Shown here piece by piece: positions 50,371 to 61,822 of a DNA stretch of 64,000 nt. The position numbers were made by a program, and so were the translations under genes. Origin of the DNA: Rutidosis leptorrhynchoides (taxonomy: Eukaryota; Streptophyta; Magnoliopsida; Asterales; Asteraceae); assembly GCF_046630445.1 (NCBI RefSeq), contig NC_092338.1, forward strand, positions 8,140,501 to 8,204,500, given 5' to 3'. The notes below the pieces were generated by a model. It did not search any database, was not told the origin of the DNA, and was given only the letters and a program-made list of their open reading frames with translations. How positions within the stretch are numbered: position 1 is the stretch's first letter; every line of letters begins with the position of its first letter.

Positions 50371-53300
50371 ACATGATATTATGATAAGTAAACATATCAT
50401 TAAGTATATTAACAATGAACTACATATGTAAAAACAAGACTACTAACTTAATGATTTTGAAACGAGACATATATGTAACGATTATCGTTGTAACGACATT
50501 TAATGTATATATATCATATTAAGAGATATTCATACATCATAATATCATGATAATATAATAATTTAAAATCTCATTTGATATTATAAACATTGGGTTAACA
50601 ACATTTAACAAGATCGTTAACCTAAAGGTTTCAAAACAACACTTACATGTAACGACTAACGATGACTTAACGACTCAGTTAAAATGTATATACATGTAGT
50701 GTTTTAATATGTATTCATACACTTTTGAAAGACTTCAATACACTTATTAAAATACTTCTACTTAATAAAAATGCTTACAATTACATCCTCGTTCAGTTTC
50801 ATCAACAATTCTACTCGTATGCACCCGTATTCGTACTCGTACAATACACAGCTTTTAGATGTATGTACTATTGGTATATACACTCCAATGATCAGCTCTT
50901 AGCATCCCATGTGAGTCACCTAACACATGTGGGAACCATCATTTGGCAACTAGCATGAAATATCTCATAACATTACAAAAATATGAGTAATCATTCATGA
51001 CATATTTACATGAAAACAAAATTACATATCCTTTATATCTAATCCATAAAACAACGACCAAAAACACCTACAAACACTTTCATTCTTCAATTTTCTTCAT
51101 CTAATTGATCTCTCTCAAGTTCTATCTTCAAGTTCTAAGTGTTCATAAATTCTACAAGTTCTAGTTTCATAAAATCAAGAATACTTCCAAGTTTGCTAGC
51201 TTACTTCCAATCTTGTAGAGTGATCATCCAACCTCAAGAAATCTTTCTTATTTACAGTAATATATCTTTCTAATACAAGGTAATACTCATATTCAAACTT
51301 TGATTCGATTTCTATAACTATAATAATCTTATTTCGAGTGGAAATCTTACTTGAACTTGTTTTCGTGTCATGATTCTGCTTCAAGAACTTTCAAGCCATC
51401 CAAGGATCCTTTGAAGCTAGATCCATTTTTCTCATTTCCAGTAGCTTTATCTAGAAAACTTGAGGTAGTAATGATGTTCATAACATCATTCGATTCATAG
51501 ATATAAAGCTATCTTATTCGAAGGTTTAAACTTGTAATCACTAGAACATAGTTTAGTTAATTCTAAACTTGTTCGCAAACAAAAGTTAATCCTGATAACT
51601 TGACTTTTAAAATCAACTAAACACATGTTCTATATCTATATGCTATGCTAACTTAATGATTTAAAACCTGGAAACACGAAGTACACGGTAAAACCGGACA
51701 TACGCCGTCGTAGTAACACCGCGGGCTGTTTTGGGTTAGTTAATTAAAAACTATGATAAACTTTGATTTAAAAGTTATTCTTCTGGGAAAATGATTTTTC
51801 TTATGAACATGAAACTATATCCAAAAATCATGATTAAACTCAAAGTGGAAGTATGTTTTCTAAAATGGTCATCTAGACGTCGTTCTTTCGACTGAAATGA
51901 CTACCTTTACAAAAATGACTTGTAACTTATATTTCTGACTATAAACCTATACTTTTTCTGTTTAGATTCATAAAATAGAGTTCAATATGAAACCATAGCA
52001 ATTTGATTCACTCAAAACGGATTTAAAATGAAGAAGTTATGGGTAAAACAAGATTGGATAATTTTTCTTGTTGTAGCAACGTGAAAATTGGTAACAAATC
52101 TATATTAATCATATCCTAGCTAACTTATATTGTATTATACATGTATTCTAATATATTATGTAATCTTGGGATACCATAGACACGTATACAAATGTTTTGA
52201 CATATCATATCGACCCATGTGTATATATTATTTGGAACAACCATAGACACTCTATATGCAGTAATGTGGGAGTTAGCTATACAAGGTTGAGGTTGATTCC
52301 AAAAAATATATATACTTTGATTTGTGATCTAGCCTGAGACGTGTATACACTGGGTCATGGATTGATTCAAGATAATATATATCAATTTTTTTTTCTGTAC
52401 ATCTAACGTTGGACAACTAGTTGTAGGTTACTAACGAGGACAGCTGACTTAATAAACTTAAAACATCAAAATGTATTAAAAGTGTTGTAAATATATTTTG
52501 AATATACTTTGATATATATGTACATATTTGTTATAGGTTCGTGAATCGACCAGTGGCCAAGTCTTACTTCCCGACGAAGTAAAAATCTGTGAAAGTGAGT
52601 TATAGTCCTACTTTTAAAATATAATATTTTTGGGATGAGAATACATGCAGGTTTTATAAATGATTTACAAAATAGACACAAGTACATGAAACTACATTCT
52701 ATGGTTGAATTATCGAAATCGAATATACCCCTTTTTATTTAGTCTGGTAATCTAAGAATTAGGGAACAGACACCCTAATTGACGCGAATCCTAAAGATAG
52801 ATCTATTGGGCCTAACAAACCCCATCAAAAGTACCGGATGCTTTAGTACTTCGAAATTTATATCATATCCGAAGGATGTCCCAGAATGATGGGGATATTC
52901 TTATATATGCATCTTGTTAATGTCGGTTACCAGGTGTTCACCATATGAATGAATTTTATCTCTATGTATGGGATGTATATTGAAATATGAAATCTTGTGG
53001 TCTATTATTATGATTTGATAATATATAGGTTAAACCTATAACTCACCAACATTTTTGTTGACATTTTAAGCATGTTTATTCTCAGGTGATTATTAAGAGC
53101 TTCCGCTGTTGCATACTAAAATAAGGACAAGATTTGGAGTCCATGCTTGTATGATATTATGTAAAAACTGCATTCAAGAAACTTATTTTTGATGTAATAT
53201 ATTCTTATTGTAAACCATTATGTAATGGTCGTGTGTAAACGGTACATTTTAGATTATCATTATTTGATAATCTACGTAATGCTTTTTAAACCTTTATCGA

Positions 53301-53429
53301 TAAAATAAAGGTTATGGTTGTTTTAAAAATGAATGCAGTCTTTGAAAAACGTCTCATATAGATGTCAAAACCTCGCGACGAAATCAATTAATATGGAACG
53401 TTTATAATCAATATGAACGGGACATTTCA
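50123..53429 (+). repeat. 5' LTR of F-box-carrying Gypsy element
   Basis: 3,307 bp, TGTAGTGACCCG...GGGACATTTCA, unusually long for a Gypsy LTR. It is bounded on the right by the primer-binding site and matches 1-3,076 from base 50,307 onward. Confidence 0.9.
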
Positions 53430-53449
53430 GTTGGTATCCGAGCGTTGGT
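53430..53449 (+). promoter_or_regulatory. primer-binding site of Gypsy element
   Basis: GTTGGTATCCGAGCGTTGGT directly follows the LTR. It matches the initiator-Met tRNA complement TGGTATCAGAGC with one change. Confidence 0.85.
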
Positions 53450-53638
53450 CTTAGAGAACCAGAATTTTGCATTAGTGTGTCTTATCGAGTTTGTTAGGAT
53501 GCATTAGTGAGTCTGGACTTCGACCGTGTTTACTTGAAAAATGATTGCTTAACAAATTTTGTTGGAAACTATATATTGTTAACATGTGAATATTATGTGA
53601 TATATTAATCTCTTAATTTGTTTGATATTATGTGATAG

Positions 53639-54235
53639 ATGTCTACCTCTAGAACAAGTCCCATTGACTCACCTAATAATAATGAAGAGTCAAATGTAAA
53701 TTGGAATGATTCGTGGACTGATTCACAAGTTTCCGAAGAGGAACAGGAAGAAGAGTCGGAACCGGAAGAAGAATCGGAACCGGAAGAAGAAATAGAACCA
53801 GTGGGGGAAATAATAAAACGGTTAAGTAGAAGAAAATCCTCAACCAACCGACCAAAGTTTATTTTGGTCAATGGTGTTTCCGCCAAGGAAGCAAAGTATT
53901 GGGAGGATTACCAATTCTCCGATGAATCGGATCCCGACAAGGATTCTGATGATGTTATAGAAATTACCCCAACACAATTTAATAAGGCAAAAGAGAACAA
54001 TAAGGGAAAGGGCATAAAAATAGAGAAATTTGATTCCAAACTCGATGAACTTTATATGTATCGTCAACACCAGTATTTCTTAAGTTGTGACAATAACCCG
54101 GGAACCTCTAAACCACCAGGTTTTTCTAAACCAATGTGGAAAACGACGGCTCGTATTAGGAGAACATCATATATCCCTAGAAACTTGGCAAAACGAACCA
54201 AAACCAAAGAAGAAGAAACGAGCGAGTCGGAATAA
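53639..54235 (+). CDS. acidic ORF in the leader of the Gypsy element, unknown function
   Basis: 198 codons from an ATG at 53,639. Residues ~32-55 are Glu-rich with a repeated ESEPEEE phrase, followed by a basic patch (IIKRLSRRKSS), a second acidic stretch (DESDPDKDSDD) and a basic, Lys/Arg-rich C-terminus. I recognise no fold. It lies between primer-binding site and F-box ORF in the same orientation, and the frame is intact, so it may be translated from the element's RNA. It could be the N-terminal part of an older element ORF1. Confidence 0.55.
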   Translation: MSTSRTSPIDSPNNNEESNVNWNDSWTDSQVSEEEQEEESEPEEESEPEEEIEPVGEIIKRLSRRKSSTNRPKFILVNGVSAKEAKYWEDYQFSDESDPDKDSDDVIEITPTQFNKAKENNKGKGIKIEKFDSKLDELYMYRQHQYFLSCDNNPGTSKPPGFSKPMWKTTARIRRTSYIPRNLAKRTKTKEEETSESE

Positions 54236-54372
54236 GATAGTTGTATTCGTGTGGTGTAATATATGTAATATAGTGTGCTTATGCTTTATGATATATGTAA
54301 AAATTGCTTGTATTAATAAGTATTTTTTTTTTGAATCTAACTCTTGTCTATTTTACAGTTTGAAAACACAAA

Positions 54373-55044
54373 ATGGATAGACAACCCAATATTTTAAGAG
54401 ACCTACCAGGAGACATGATTGATGAAATCTTGTCTAGAGTCGGTCAGAATTCCTCGGCACAACTATTTAAGGCGAGATCAGTTTGTAAGACATTCGAAGA
54501 ACGTTCCAAGAATGACTCGGTTTATAAAAGGCTTTCGTTTGAAAGATGGGGGATATCACATTGGGAAATCCATAAGTTACGATGTGTTTACTTTGACGCA
54601 TATATTGCGGGGAACCCAAATGCTATTTTACACAACGGGTTAAGAAATTATTTTGACTCAATATATCCGAATATAGGACTTCATGATTTAGAAAAAGCGG
54701 CTAACATGCAACATAAAGAGGCATGTTATGCTTACGGGTTAGTAATGTTCGCTTCTCACCAAAGTGAGAACAAGAACATCGGGCTACAACTATTAAACAA
54801 AACGTTCCCACAAGTGACGGATTCGGTAATTGGAGTAAGAAATGAGGTTTTTAGATTGTTACGGGACTGTTGGACATTACATAACCCTCGTCCCTTTGAC
54901 GACGTTACAACACGCTGTCTTATCAACGGCCATAACGGTTATGTTCCACAAGACCAAGGATGGGAAGTAGTCCTAGTAAAACCAGAATGCATGACTTGTT
55001 TCTGGACGTATGAATTACGTGTCTTTATTGTCTTTACTGAATGA
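54373..55044 (+). CDS. F-box protein ORF carried by the Gypsy element
   Basis: 223 codons from an ATG at 54,373, with no intron. Residues ~8-50 form an F-box (LRDLPGDMIDEILSRVG, then LFKARSVCKTFEE). Residues ~95-140 (DLEKAANMQHKEACYAYGLV) resemble the Sel1-like segment after the F-box in plant proteins of the At2g35280/At1g67623 type. Such proteins usually act as substrate adaptors of SCF ubiquitin ligases through SKP1. The frame is intact. Its position between primer-binding site and gag is foreign to standard Gypsy elements, so I infer capture of a host gene, probably through cDNA. No data here show expression. Homology to the named Arabidopsis proteins is from memory of the family and should be checked. 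Confidence 0.82.
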   Translation: MDRQPNILRDLPGDMIDEILSRVGQNSSAQLFKARSVCKTFEERSKNDSVYKRLSFERWGISHWEIHKLRCVYFDAYIAGNPNAILHNGLRNYFDSIYPNIGLHDLEKAANMQHKEACYAYGLVMFASHQSENKNIGLQLLNKTFPQVTDSVIGVRNEVFRLLRDCWTLHNPRPFDDVTTRCLINGHNGYVPQDQGWEVVLVKPECMTCFWTYELRVFIVFTE

Positions 55045-55246
55045 CTTGTGTACTAGCTAGAATTATCTTCACAACTATCTTGTATCAAAGTTATTGTGTG
55101 TTATATTTCATGCTATATGTAAAATAAGCGGTATTGTAAGTTTGTAAAATATTGTGTAAAAGTTTGAACGCGAAATATTATTATAATCAGTTTTGCATAT
55201 AGGATTGTAGTAGTTGAATTGTATATTAGCTACTAAGTATGAACTT

Positions 55247-55265
55247 AACGGGTAGGTACTACCCG
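55247..55265 (+). promoter_or_regulatory. AACGGGTAGGTA motif within a palindrome, upstream of gag
   Basis: AACGGGTAGGTACTACCCG contains CGGGTAG-GTA-CTACCCG. The same 12-mer sits at the polypurine-tract position and at an internal site of the inner element. Confidence 0.5.
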
Positions 55266-55396
55266 AATTCAAACTTATAAAACGCTAATATGAAGAAAAA
55301 GCTTTTATAAATGAGTTCATATTATGCTACGAGATACTATTGACTACTCTTAATATTCTGTATGATTAACTTGTTTCATTTGACTATTTGAAGGAA

Positions 55397-55690
55397 ATGG
55401 CACCGACTACTCTACAAACCATGAATATGAGCGAAGAGGAATTTCGTACCTTTCTTGCTGCAAACATAGCCGCAGTACAGGCTGCGCTACATACCAACAA
55501 TAACTCCGAATCTAGCAATGCAGCTAACGGCGCAAGAAATTGTGTAGGATGCACCTACAAAGAATTCACTGCCTGCAAACCTTTGGAATTTGATGGAACC
55601 GAAGGACCGATCGGATTGAAACGGTGGACCGAGAAGGTCGAATCGGTGTTTGCCATAAGTAAGTGTACTGAAGAGGACAAAGTCAAGTAT
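55397..55690 (+). pseudogene. Gypsy gag, first part (split by insertion)
   Basis: 98 codons from an ATG at 55,397 (the open frame begins at a TTG three codons earlier). It includes SEEEFRTFLAANIAAVQAAL and FTACKPLEFDGTEGPIGLKR, the usual start of a retrotrans_gag domain, and ends at EDKVKY. The next codons are those of an inserted LTR. The missing continuation is at 63,803 in the same frame. Confidence 0.92.
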
Positions 55691-57666
55691 TGTCACACCC
55701 CCAAAATAGGGCCTAGGGTATTTGTGACTAATTATATCAAATCACAGTTGTATATACGAGAACGACTCTATATGAGACGTTTTGAATAAAACATTTATTA
55801 ATAAAACAGCGAAAGCATTAAAAGTTTTACATCAAATTTAAACTGAAATAATAATAATAGTCTTAATGCAAAGTAAATGTAATGAAATGAAGACTCCATG
55901 TAGCAGCATTCAATTCATCAGGTAGCAATCATGGCAATCATCTTATTCGTCACCTGAGACAAAACATGCTTAAAGTGTCAACCAAAAAGGTTGGTGAGTT
56001 CATTAGTTTATCAAAATCAATCATTTCCATTATAATAATAGGCCACAAGATTTTAGTTTCATAAATATCCGTACACCAGCAAGTGTATAAAAGCATTCTA
56101 TAAGTTGTAGGCACCCGGTAACAAGCCTTAACGTTCATGTTTTACCCTCTGAAAGTACACCGAATCAGGTGTGTTATATAAACCTCGAAGTACTAAAGCA
56201 TCCCATAGTCAGGATAGGGTTGTCAGACCCAATAGATCTATCTTTAGGATTCGCGCCTACCGTACATAGACAAGTAGTTTAATGTTACCAAGCTAAGGGT
56301 ATATTTCTGGTTTAAACCCACATAGAATTAGTTTTAGTACTTGTGCCTATTTCGTAAAACATTTATAAATCAGCGCATGTATTCTCAGCCCAAAAATATA
56401 TATAAAAAGGGAGCAAATGAAACTCACCTTAAATAGCAGTTGAAGTATTCCACGCAAGAAAGGAAAGTAAAGCAAGTAAGTGACCGAGATATCAACTAGA
56501 AGTAGTTCTTTAAGAGAGAAATGAGAGATTAAGGTGTAAGTTTGAAATGAGAAATGTATGTGGTATTTATAGTTGAAAATGTTAGGTAAAAAAAAATTAA
56601 AATAAAATAAGTAAATCTTAAAAGTTAAAATAAAAAAATTTATTTTGTATTTTTATTAAAAGTAAATCTTAAAAGTTAAAATAAGAAAAAGTAGTTTGTA
56701 TTTTTATTAAAAGTAAAATCTTAAAAGTTAAAATAAGAAAAAGTAGTTTGTATTTTTATTAAAAGTAAAATCTTAAAAGTTAAAATAAGAAAAAGTATTT
56801 TGTATTTTTATTAAAAGTAAATTTTAAAAGTTAAAATAAGAAAAAGTAGTTTGTATTTTTATTAAAAGTAAATCTTAAAAGTTAAAATAAGAAAAAGTAG
56901 TTTGTATTTTTATTAAAAGTAAAATCATAAAAGTTAAAATAAGAAAAAGTAGTTTGTATTTTTATTAAAAGTAAAATCTTAAAAGTTAAAATAAGAAAAA
57001 GTATTTTGTATTTTTATTAAAAGTAAATCTTAAAAGTTAAAATAATAAAAAGTAGTTTGTATTTTTATTAAAAGTAAATCTTAAAAGTTAAAACAAGAAA
57101 AAGTAGTTTGTATTTTTATTAAAAGTAAATCTTAAAATAAAAGTAGTTTGTATTTTTATTAAAAGTAAATCTTAAAAGAAAAAGTAGTTTGTATTTTTGT
57201 ATTTATTTATTAAAAGTAGATATAGTTTTGATTTTTTTTTTATAAAATTCTAAAAAAAAAATTTGTTTAATATATTTCTAAGAACATTTAACATTTTATT
57301 TCTATATTTGTTTAATTATTAAATACGAATTTTATATAAAAATTATTATTATATTTAGTTTTTATAAAAATTAAAATTTATGATTATTAATTTATAGTTT
57401 TTATGAGTTTTATAAATGTTATAATATTATGTATTATTTAGTTAATTATATATTCTATTAACTAAATAACAAAAGTAATATAAGTATTATATATATATTC
57501 ATTGATGTAATTATGTTATATTATATATCATAATCTTATTTTTAATATTTATAATTATATTATTTATTTTAAGCGTACGTTTATTCGGTCAACGTTAAAT
57601 TTATTCGTATATAACAACTCTAGGTATTTTAGTAAAATCGGAAGTCGAAAAGTGAGGGTTGTTATA
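55691..57666 (-). repeat. 3' LTR of inner element
   Basis: Plus strand TGTCACACCCCC...GGGTTGTTATA, 1,976 bp. It holds ~11 tandem copies of a 52-bp repeat (56,595-57,205). Confidence 0.95.
56595..57205. repeat. tandem array of ~52-bp units in LTR
   Basis: Unit: TTAAAAGTTAAAATAAGAAA, then AAGTAGTTTGTATTTTTATT and AAAAGTAAATC. There are ~11 copies with single-base variants, the last ones shortened. The same array is in the other LTR at 62,725-63,340. Confidence 0.92.
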
Positions 57667-57713
57667 GTACCTACCCGTTAAAAGAAATTTCGTCCCGAAA
57701 TTTAGTTTTTGCC

Positions 57714-57808
57714 ATCAATCAGCGTTGTTCGTACCTAAACGAGGATATTTACATTTTATCTGGTCTTCACGTTCCCAGGTAGGTTCGGGGCCTTTCGTGA
57801 ATTCCAAC
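57714..57808 (-). pseudogene. C-terminal remnant of Gypsy pol
   Basis: The minus strand encodes EFTKGPEPTWEREDQIKCKY followed by a few residues and TGA. This is the tail commonly seen at the end of Gypsy polyproteins just before the 3' LTR (TWEREDxxxxKYPxLF). Nothing upstream is recognisable pol. Confidence 0.75.
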
Positions 57809-59330
57809 GGATAGAATATTGTTCTGTTTCATGCATTTAAATAATACGAACCCTAATTTCTTACAGGTTCTTCTATAAAGTGCATTTTATCATTAATGCG
57901 GAGGTTATCTAAAGGATTAATAAGAGTGTCATTTGACTAGGTTATCCTCAAAAGGGATGATGGTGTTATACGAGCATTTTAGTAAACTGAACACATGAAA
58001 TGTGTTATGAATAGTATTGAGCTTATTTAAAACTTTGAGTGTTTATGTCACAATATTAGGGTAGACAAAACAGAGAGTAGTTCATGAAAATTATAGTCAT
58101 GAAGTTTGATAGAGATCATCATTGTTTACAACAAGAATATTGTAATGATGAATATAAGGTGAAAAAAAATAAAGTTTTATCACTACTGAATAATATGGAT
58201 AAAACGATTTGATTATAGGAAGCGTATAAACGAAGCTATTGTAAAAGAGTGAATGAGAAATTAAATGTTCGTCTTAACTTTTGACGTAGTCACGATTGAT
58301 TTTTGGAATTCAAGGGATTAAAGGAAATCTTCGTAATCCATAAGATTTGATTCTCCGGTAATTAAGGAATTTGAAATTTTCTTTGATTAAATGAGGTGAA
58401 TTGCTTCAATTGCTGTGTTTGGAATTTTGCTATAAATTAGCTTCTTCCGTTTCATTATCTTCACCACTTCTATACTTTCTTCCTCAATTCATACTTCCAA
58501 AGATTGTGAGAATGCTCCATCCAGTTCTTATCCTGGATATTTTTCTGACTATCATTTCAGTCATTCTTCTTTTTCATTTACCACTAGAGGAATTTATTTT
58601 CTTCTACTATTACCTTGGGGTTATAGTGTTTTTAATTCTCCCATGTCTTTACGTTGCAATACGTATTGATATACACGGTTTGTAATTTCGGTATCGTTAT
58701 CGGGCTACATATTTTCCCTTATATGTCGGAGCTCTTTGCCTTTTTATTCTCCTCTCGACTCTAAGTAAAGCGAGTAATGGTCCAGAATTTGTAGGTATGA
58801 AGTTTCGAATGGACCTACTGTTCTAAGCGTAATATCACGATTTGATTTGGTAAATTACCAGAATTACTGAGGATAGAACTATCAAGAATATATTTGCTTG
58901 ATATGTTCAGAGATTAAGTAGAATGTAAGAGTCGTGTAACATGGCAAATGATGATTATAAAGTCTATGAATCATCATCTTCCATTAAAAATTTAGCATGA
59001 CTTACTGTAATATAATCATGTTGTCCTGACGTCATTATATTATACTAACTCATGCTTCAATTCTCAACACTACTTCAAATCATTCAAAATTTGAATTTAA
59101 ATTTTAAGGAATATAGAAACTTAAACAGTTTTCCTTTATGATGTAATAAAGATATTGCAAAGAGATAATTAATTGCGGACAAGAATCGTTATGAAGATAT
59201 CTTTAGAAATATCGAGGATATTTATAACGAAAGATATGATGATATTTTAGAATTTCTAAAATCAATGGATAATGAAGAAATTCTTCTGTAAGGATTTAGA
59301 ATGCGTAAAAAGATCTTCTGTGATTTCCTT
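57809..59330. other. interior of inner element without recognised coding
   Basis: AT-rich. A plus-strand hydrophobic ORF at 58,401-58,685 is antisense to the element and most likely fortuitous. Confidence 0.4.
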
Positions 59331-59345
59331 CAGAAATCGAATCAT

Positions 59346-59549
59346 CTAGATTCTTTGGTTATAGGTTTAGTCCTTGGGATTTGTCCTTGGTCTCCTTCAT
59401 GTTTTGCTCTATCTGTCTTTCAATACCAGATATTCTTTTGAGCTTTTCCAACACACAATTCTTTATTATCAAGCTTCTGGTCATTAAGGCCATCTACAGC
59501 TTTTGCTGCTTCATCAGCATTCTCAAGGTTAACTGATCTGAATCATTGA
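59346..59549 (-). pseudogene. captured fragment of a poly(A)-binding protein (PABP) gene
   Basis: The minus strand encodes NLENADEAAKAVDGLNDQKL, then DNKELCVGKAQKN. After a frame change it encodes IEQNMKETKDKSQGLNL, a stop, and KNLDDSI. This follows the end of RRM3, the linker and the start of RRM4 of plant PABPs (..VNFENADDAAKAVE..VGKAQKKSERE..KYQGLNLYLKNLDDS). It has at least one stop and one frame shift and is not expected to be functional. PABP normally binds mRNA poly(A) tails in the cytoplasm. It lies where gag or pol would be expected, so I infer capture during reverse transcription. Confidence 0.75.
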
Positions 59550-59636
59550 TTATCAATCTGATATGTTTTCAAGGATTTTGAAGAATGTACAATGTAATAT
59601 ATTAATGTGAATGTTAGATATTTCTTGGGTATTACC

Positions 59637-59648
59637 TACCCGTTAAAA
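59637..59648 (-). promoter_or_regulatory. internal AACGGGTAGGTA motif of inner element
   Basis: The minus strand reads TTTTAACGGGTAGGTAATACCC, matching the sequence beside the 3' LTR (57,667-57,680) for 15 bases. Confidence 0.5.
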
Positions 59649-60323
59649 TATTTTCACAATTAACAGTTTGTACAAAAGAATTTTTAAATACAATCTTTAT
59701 GAAAATATACATACATATATATTTTCTTCAGATGTAATTATGGATTTAATAAGTTAATACAATATTAAACTCATTTGATTTACGGTTGAAACGAGAATAA
59801 ATAATCTCCGAAACTTTAGAGATTACATAATCGTCGCGGAATATTTCTTTAATGAAGTTATGAATCAATACTTCATCGTTCATTGTTATTAATATACCTC
59901 AGTAAATGATGTTGATGCTCGTGGATTTCTTGTGAAATTCATAAGGCACAAATGATGTTTTCGAGAAATTTTCGAGTACATCGAAAAATAGGAGTGTAAA
60001 ATCACACATGCATTTGAATAATACACTTAGTTTATTATGAAATGGAGTTTATTGTACTGAAGCAGTGATTAATGATTGTTAAGTCATTAACGAAGGATGT
60101 ACATCATAGCGTATTAGTGATATGAATTAACCAAGTAGTACATACTAGTTAAGATTCACACGTAATAGTTTAGTACGAAAAGATTTATTATTGTTCCAAA
60201 CCATATATATATAAAGTATACATATATAATTCTTCAGGAAGAATGAGTCAATACATCTTAACTCATTATTACTAATATTCCTTAGTATCTATGGGCGTAT
60301 GATGTCGATGTTTGAGGTACCGA

Positions 60324-60926
60324 TTATGATGTTGAGACGTGGGATGCTGATGTTGTTGTTGGTGAAGCTGATGCTGTTGGTGGTGATGCTGATAGTACTG
60401 GTGGTGCTGGTGCTGGTGCTGGTGCTGCTGTTGGTGCTGCTTGTGGTACTTGGTTAGTAAGTGTGAGCCTAGCTACCAAATCGCGCACTATTTCCTCCAG
60501 GGTTTCTACTTTACGCTCGAGTCTATGGATTTGTTCTACCCATTCCTCTGTAAGGTTTGTCAATTCTTGATATTTAGTTCGAAGTCTTCTAACTTCTTCT
60601 AATAACCCTTTCTGGTTAGAATTCGGGAGTAGAGGACGAATATTGTCGTTGGTTACATCGAGTCGACCTTCGAGGGGGAAAATCCTTGCGAAAAGAGTGA
60701 AAACGGTATTGCGAACAGGTTCGCCGGTAAGTGGATCGAGTACTCCGACGTTTGGTGGTAAGTTTGGCTCGTGATAAGGAGTACCTTCTTCATTTCTCCA
60801 TAGGGTGAGTATTTCGCGAACCCATCCCCATTTTCAAAAAAAATCACGGTAATTGATCGGTGGGTGTGCTCCTGTCACGCTATCTTTGGAGCTAGAAGAA
60901 CTTGAGGAATCAGGTGAGAAATCCAT
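60324..60926 (-). pseudogene. ORF1 of inner element with one in-frame TGA
   Basis: ATG at 60,926, 201 codons, with a TGA at codon 31 (60,834-60,836) and the frame otherwise open. It begins MDFSPDSSSSS, continues WGWVREILTLWRNEEGTPYH, LDPLTGEPVRNTVFTLFARI, then a coiled coil (WVEQIHRLERKVETLEEIVR), and ends in an Ala/Pro/Ser/Thr-rich tail. It is the first ORF after the primer-binding site, the position of the acidic ORF in the outer element. I recognise it as a leader ORF seen in Gypsy elements of this kind but cannot name a function. The TGA could come from CGA by C-to-T change. Confidence 0.6.
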
Positions 60927-61800
60927 ATTATGCGTTTGAAATAGGGTTTGATATGAAATGGGTGTTGAATATTGAATGATATATTCGTCTCCTTGAATAC
61001 GTATATATAGCAGAAAGATTTCCGTAATTTACGGAGGAAATTTAGGAAAAGTGTTAGACAAGGTCTATTGGGAATAGATATGCTAAGATATGATTTGTCT
61101 ATACTCCAATAATGGCAGTATGACGTGTCGAGATTATAAAATGATAAGTATGTAATCTAATAATCTTTCGATTAAAGACTTTCAATTCGTATACTGTGAT
61201 AACCCAATGACATTTCCCGGTTCGCAAACCGATGCATATAGGCATAAGGCATATAGGTACGTGATATAACAGGGAGTTATATACGTTTGAGTATGAATTA
61301 TAGGAGTTTCAAAAATCTTGGATAATATTTCATGTAATACATATGTAATACACAAAACCAGGATAGATGACTAAGTGAGTTGTTCTTAATAAGTTCACCA
61401 CTTATTAAGTGCGTAAGTGACTAAGTGTTGTATGATCACTATAGTCAGGTTTGATATTGTGCACCATACCCAAACATCTATGCCACCGCCGAGTCACTTG
61501 AATGATCAATTGTTACCGGTTGGCCCAGGAATTCTCAACCAAAATCTAAGTTTGGCATTCGAAATCCACAAGCACCCCATAGTGGTACCAAGGATCACCC
61601 TAGGCCTTAAGTAGCGTTGACGTTCGAGTAATTTCACATTATCGTGTATGTTATAATCTTAAGATTTAAGTATAGTTTCTAAGGTATAGTGTAGCATTTA
61701 TCAATTAAAGGCACTATGGTCAAAGAAAGTTGTAGTCCTACATTGCTAAGGTACCTAATTGTATAAGGCACACATAAAATGCAATCCTGGTTCTCTACAA
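60927..61800. other. leader of inner element between primer-binding site and ORF1
   Basis: No ORF on the element's strand was supported. Confidence 0.4.
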
Positions 61801-61820
61801 CAACCTGGCTCTGATACCAA
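61801..61820 (-). promoter_or_regulatory. primer-binding site of inner element
   Basis: The minus strand reads TTGGTATCAGAGCCAGGTTG two bases after the 5' LTR, a full match to the usual initiator-Met tRNA complement. Confidence 0.93.
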
Positions 61821-61822
61821 TC

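Noticed and set aside
56595-57205. A CRISPR-like repeat array
   Set aside because: The units are contiguous with no unique spacers, the genome is a plant's, and the array is inside an LTR.
58401-58685. A hydrophobic, membrane-protein-like ORF
   Set aside because: It is antisense to the element, lies in AT-rich DNA that favours Leu/Ile/Phe codons, and has no recognisable family.
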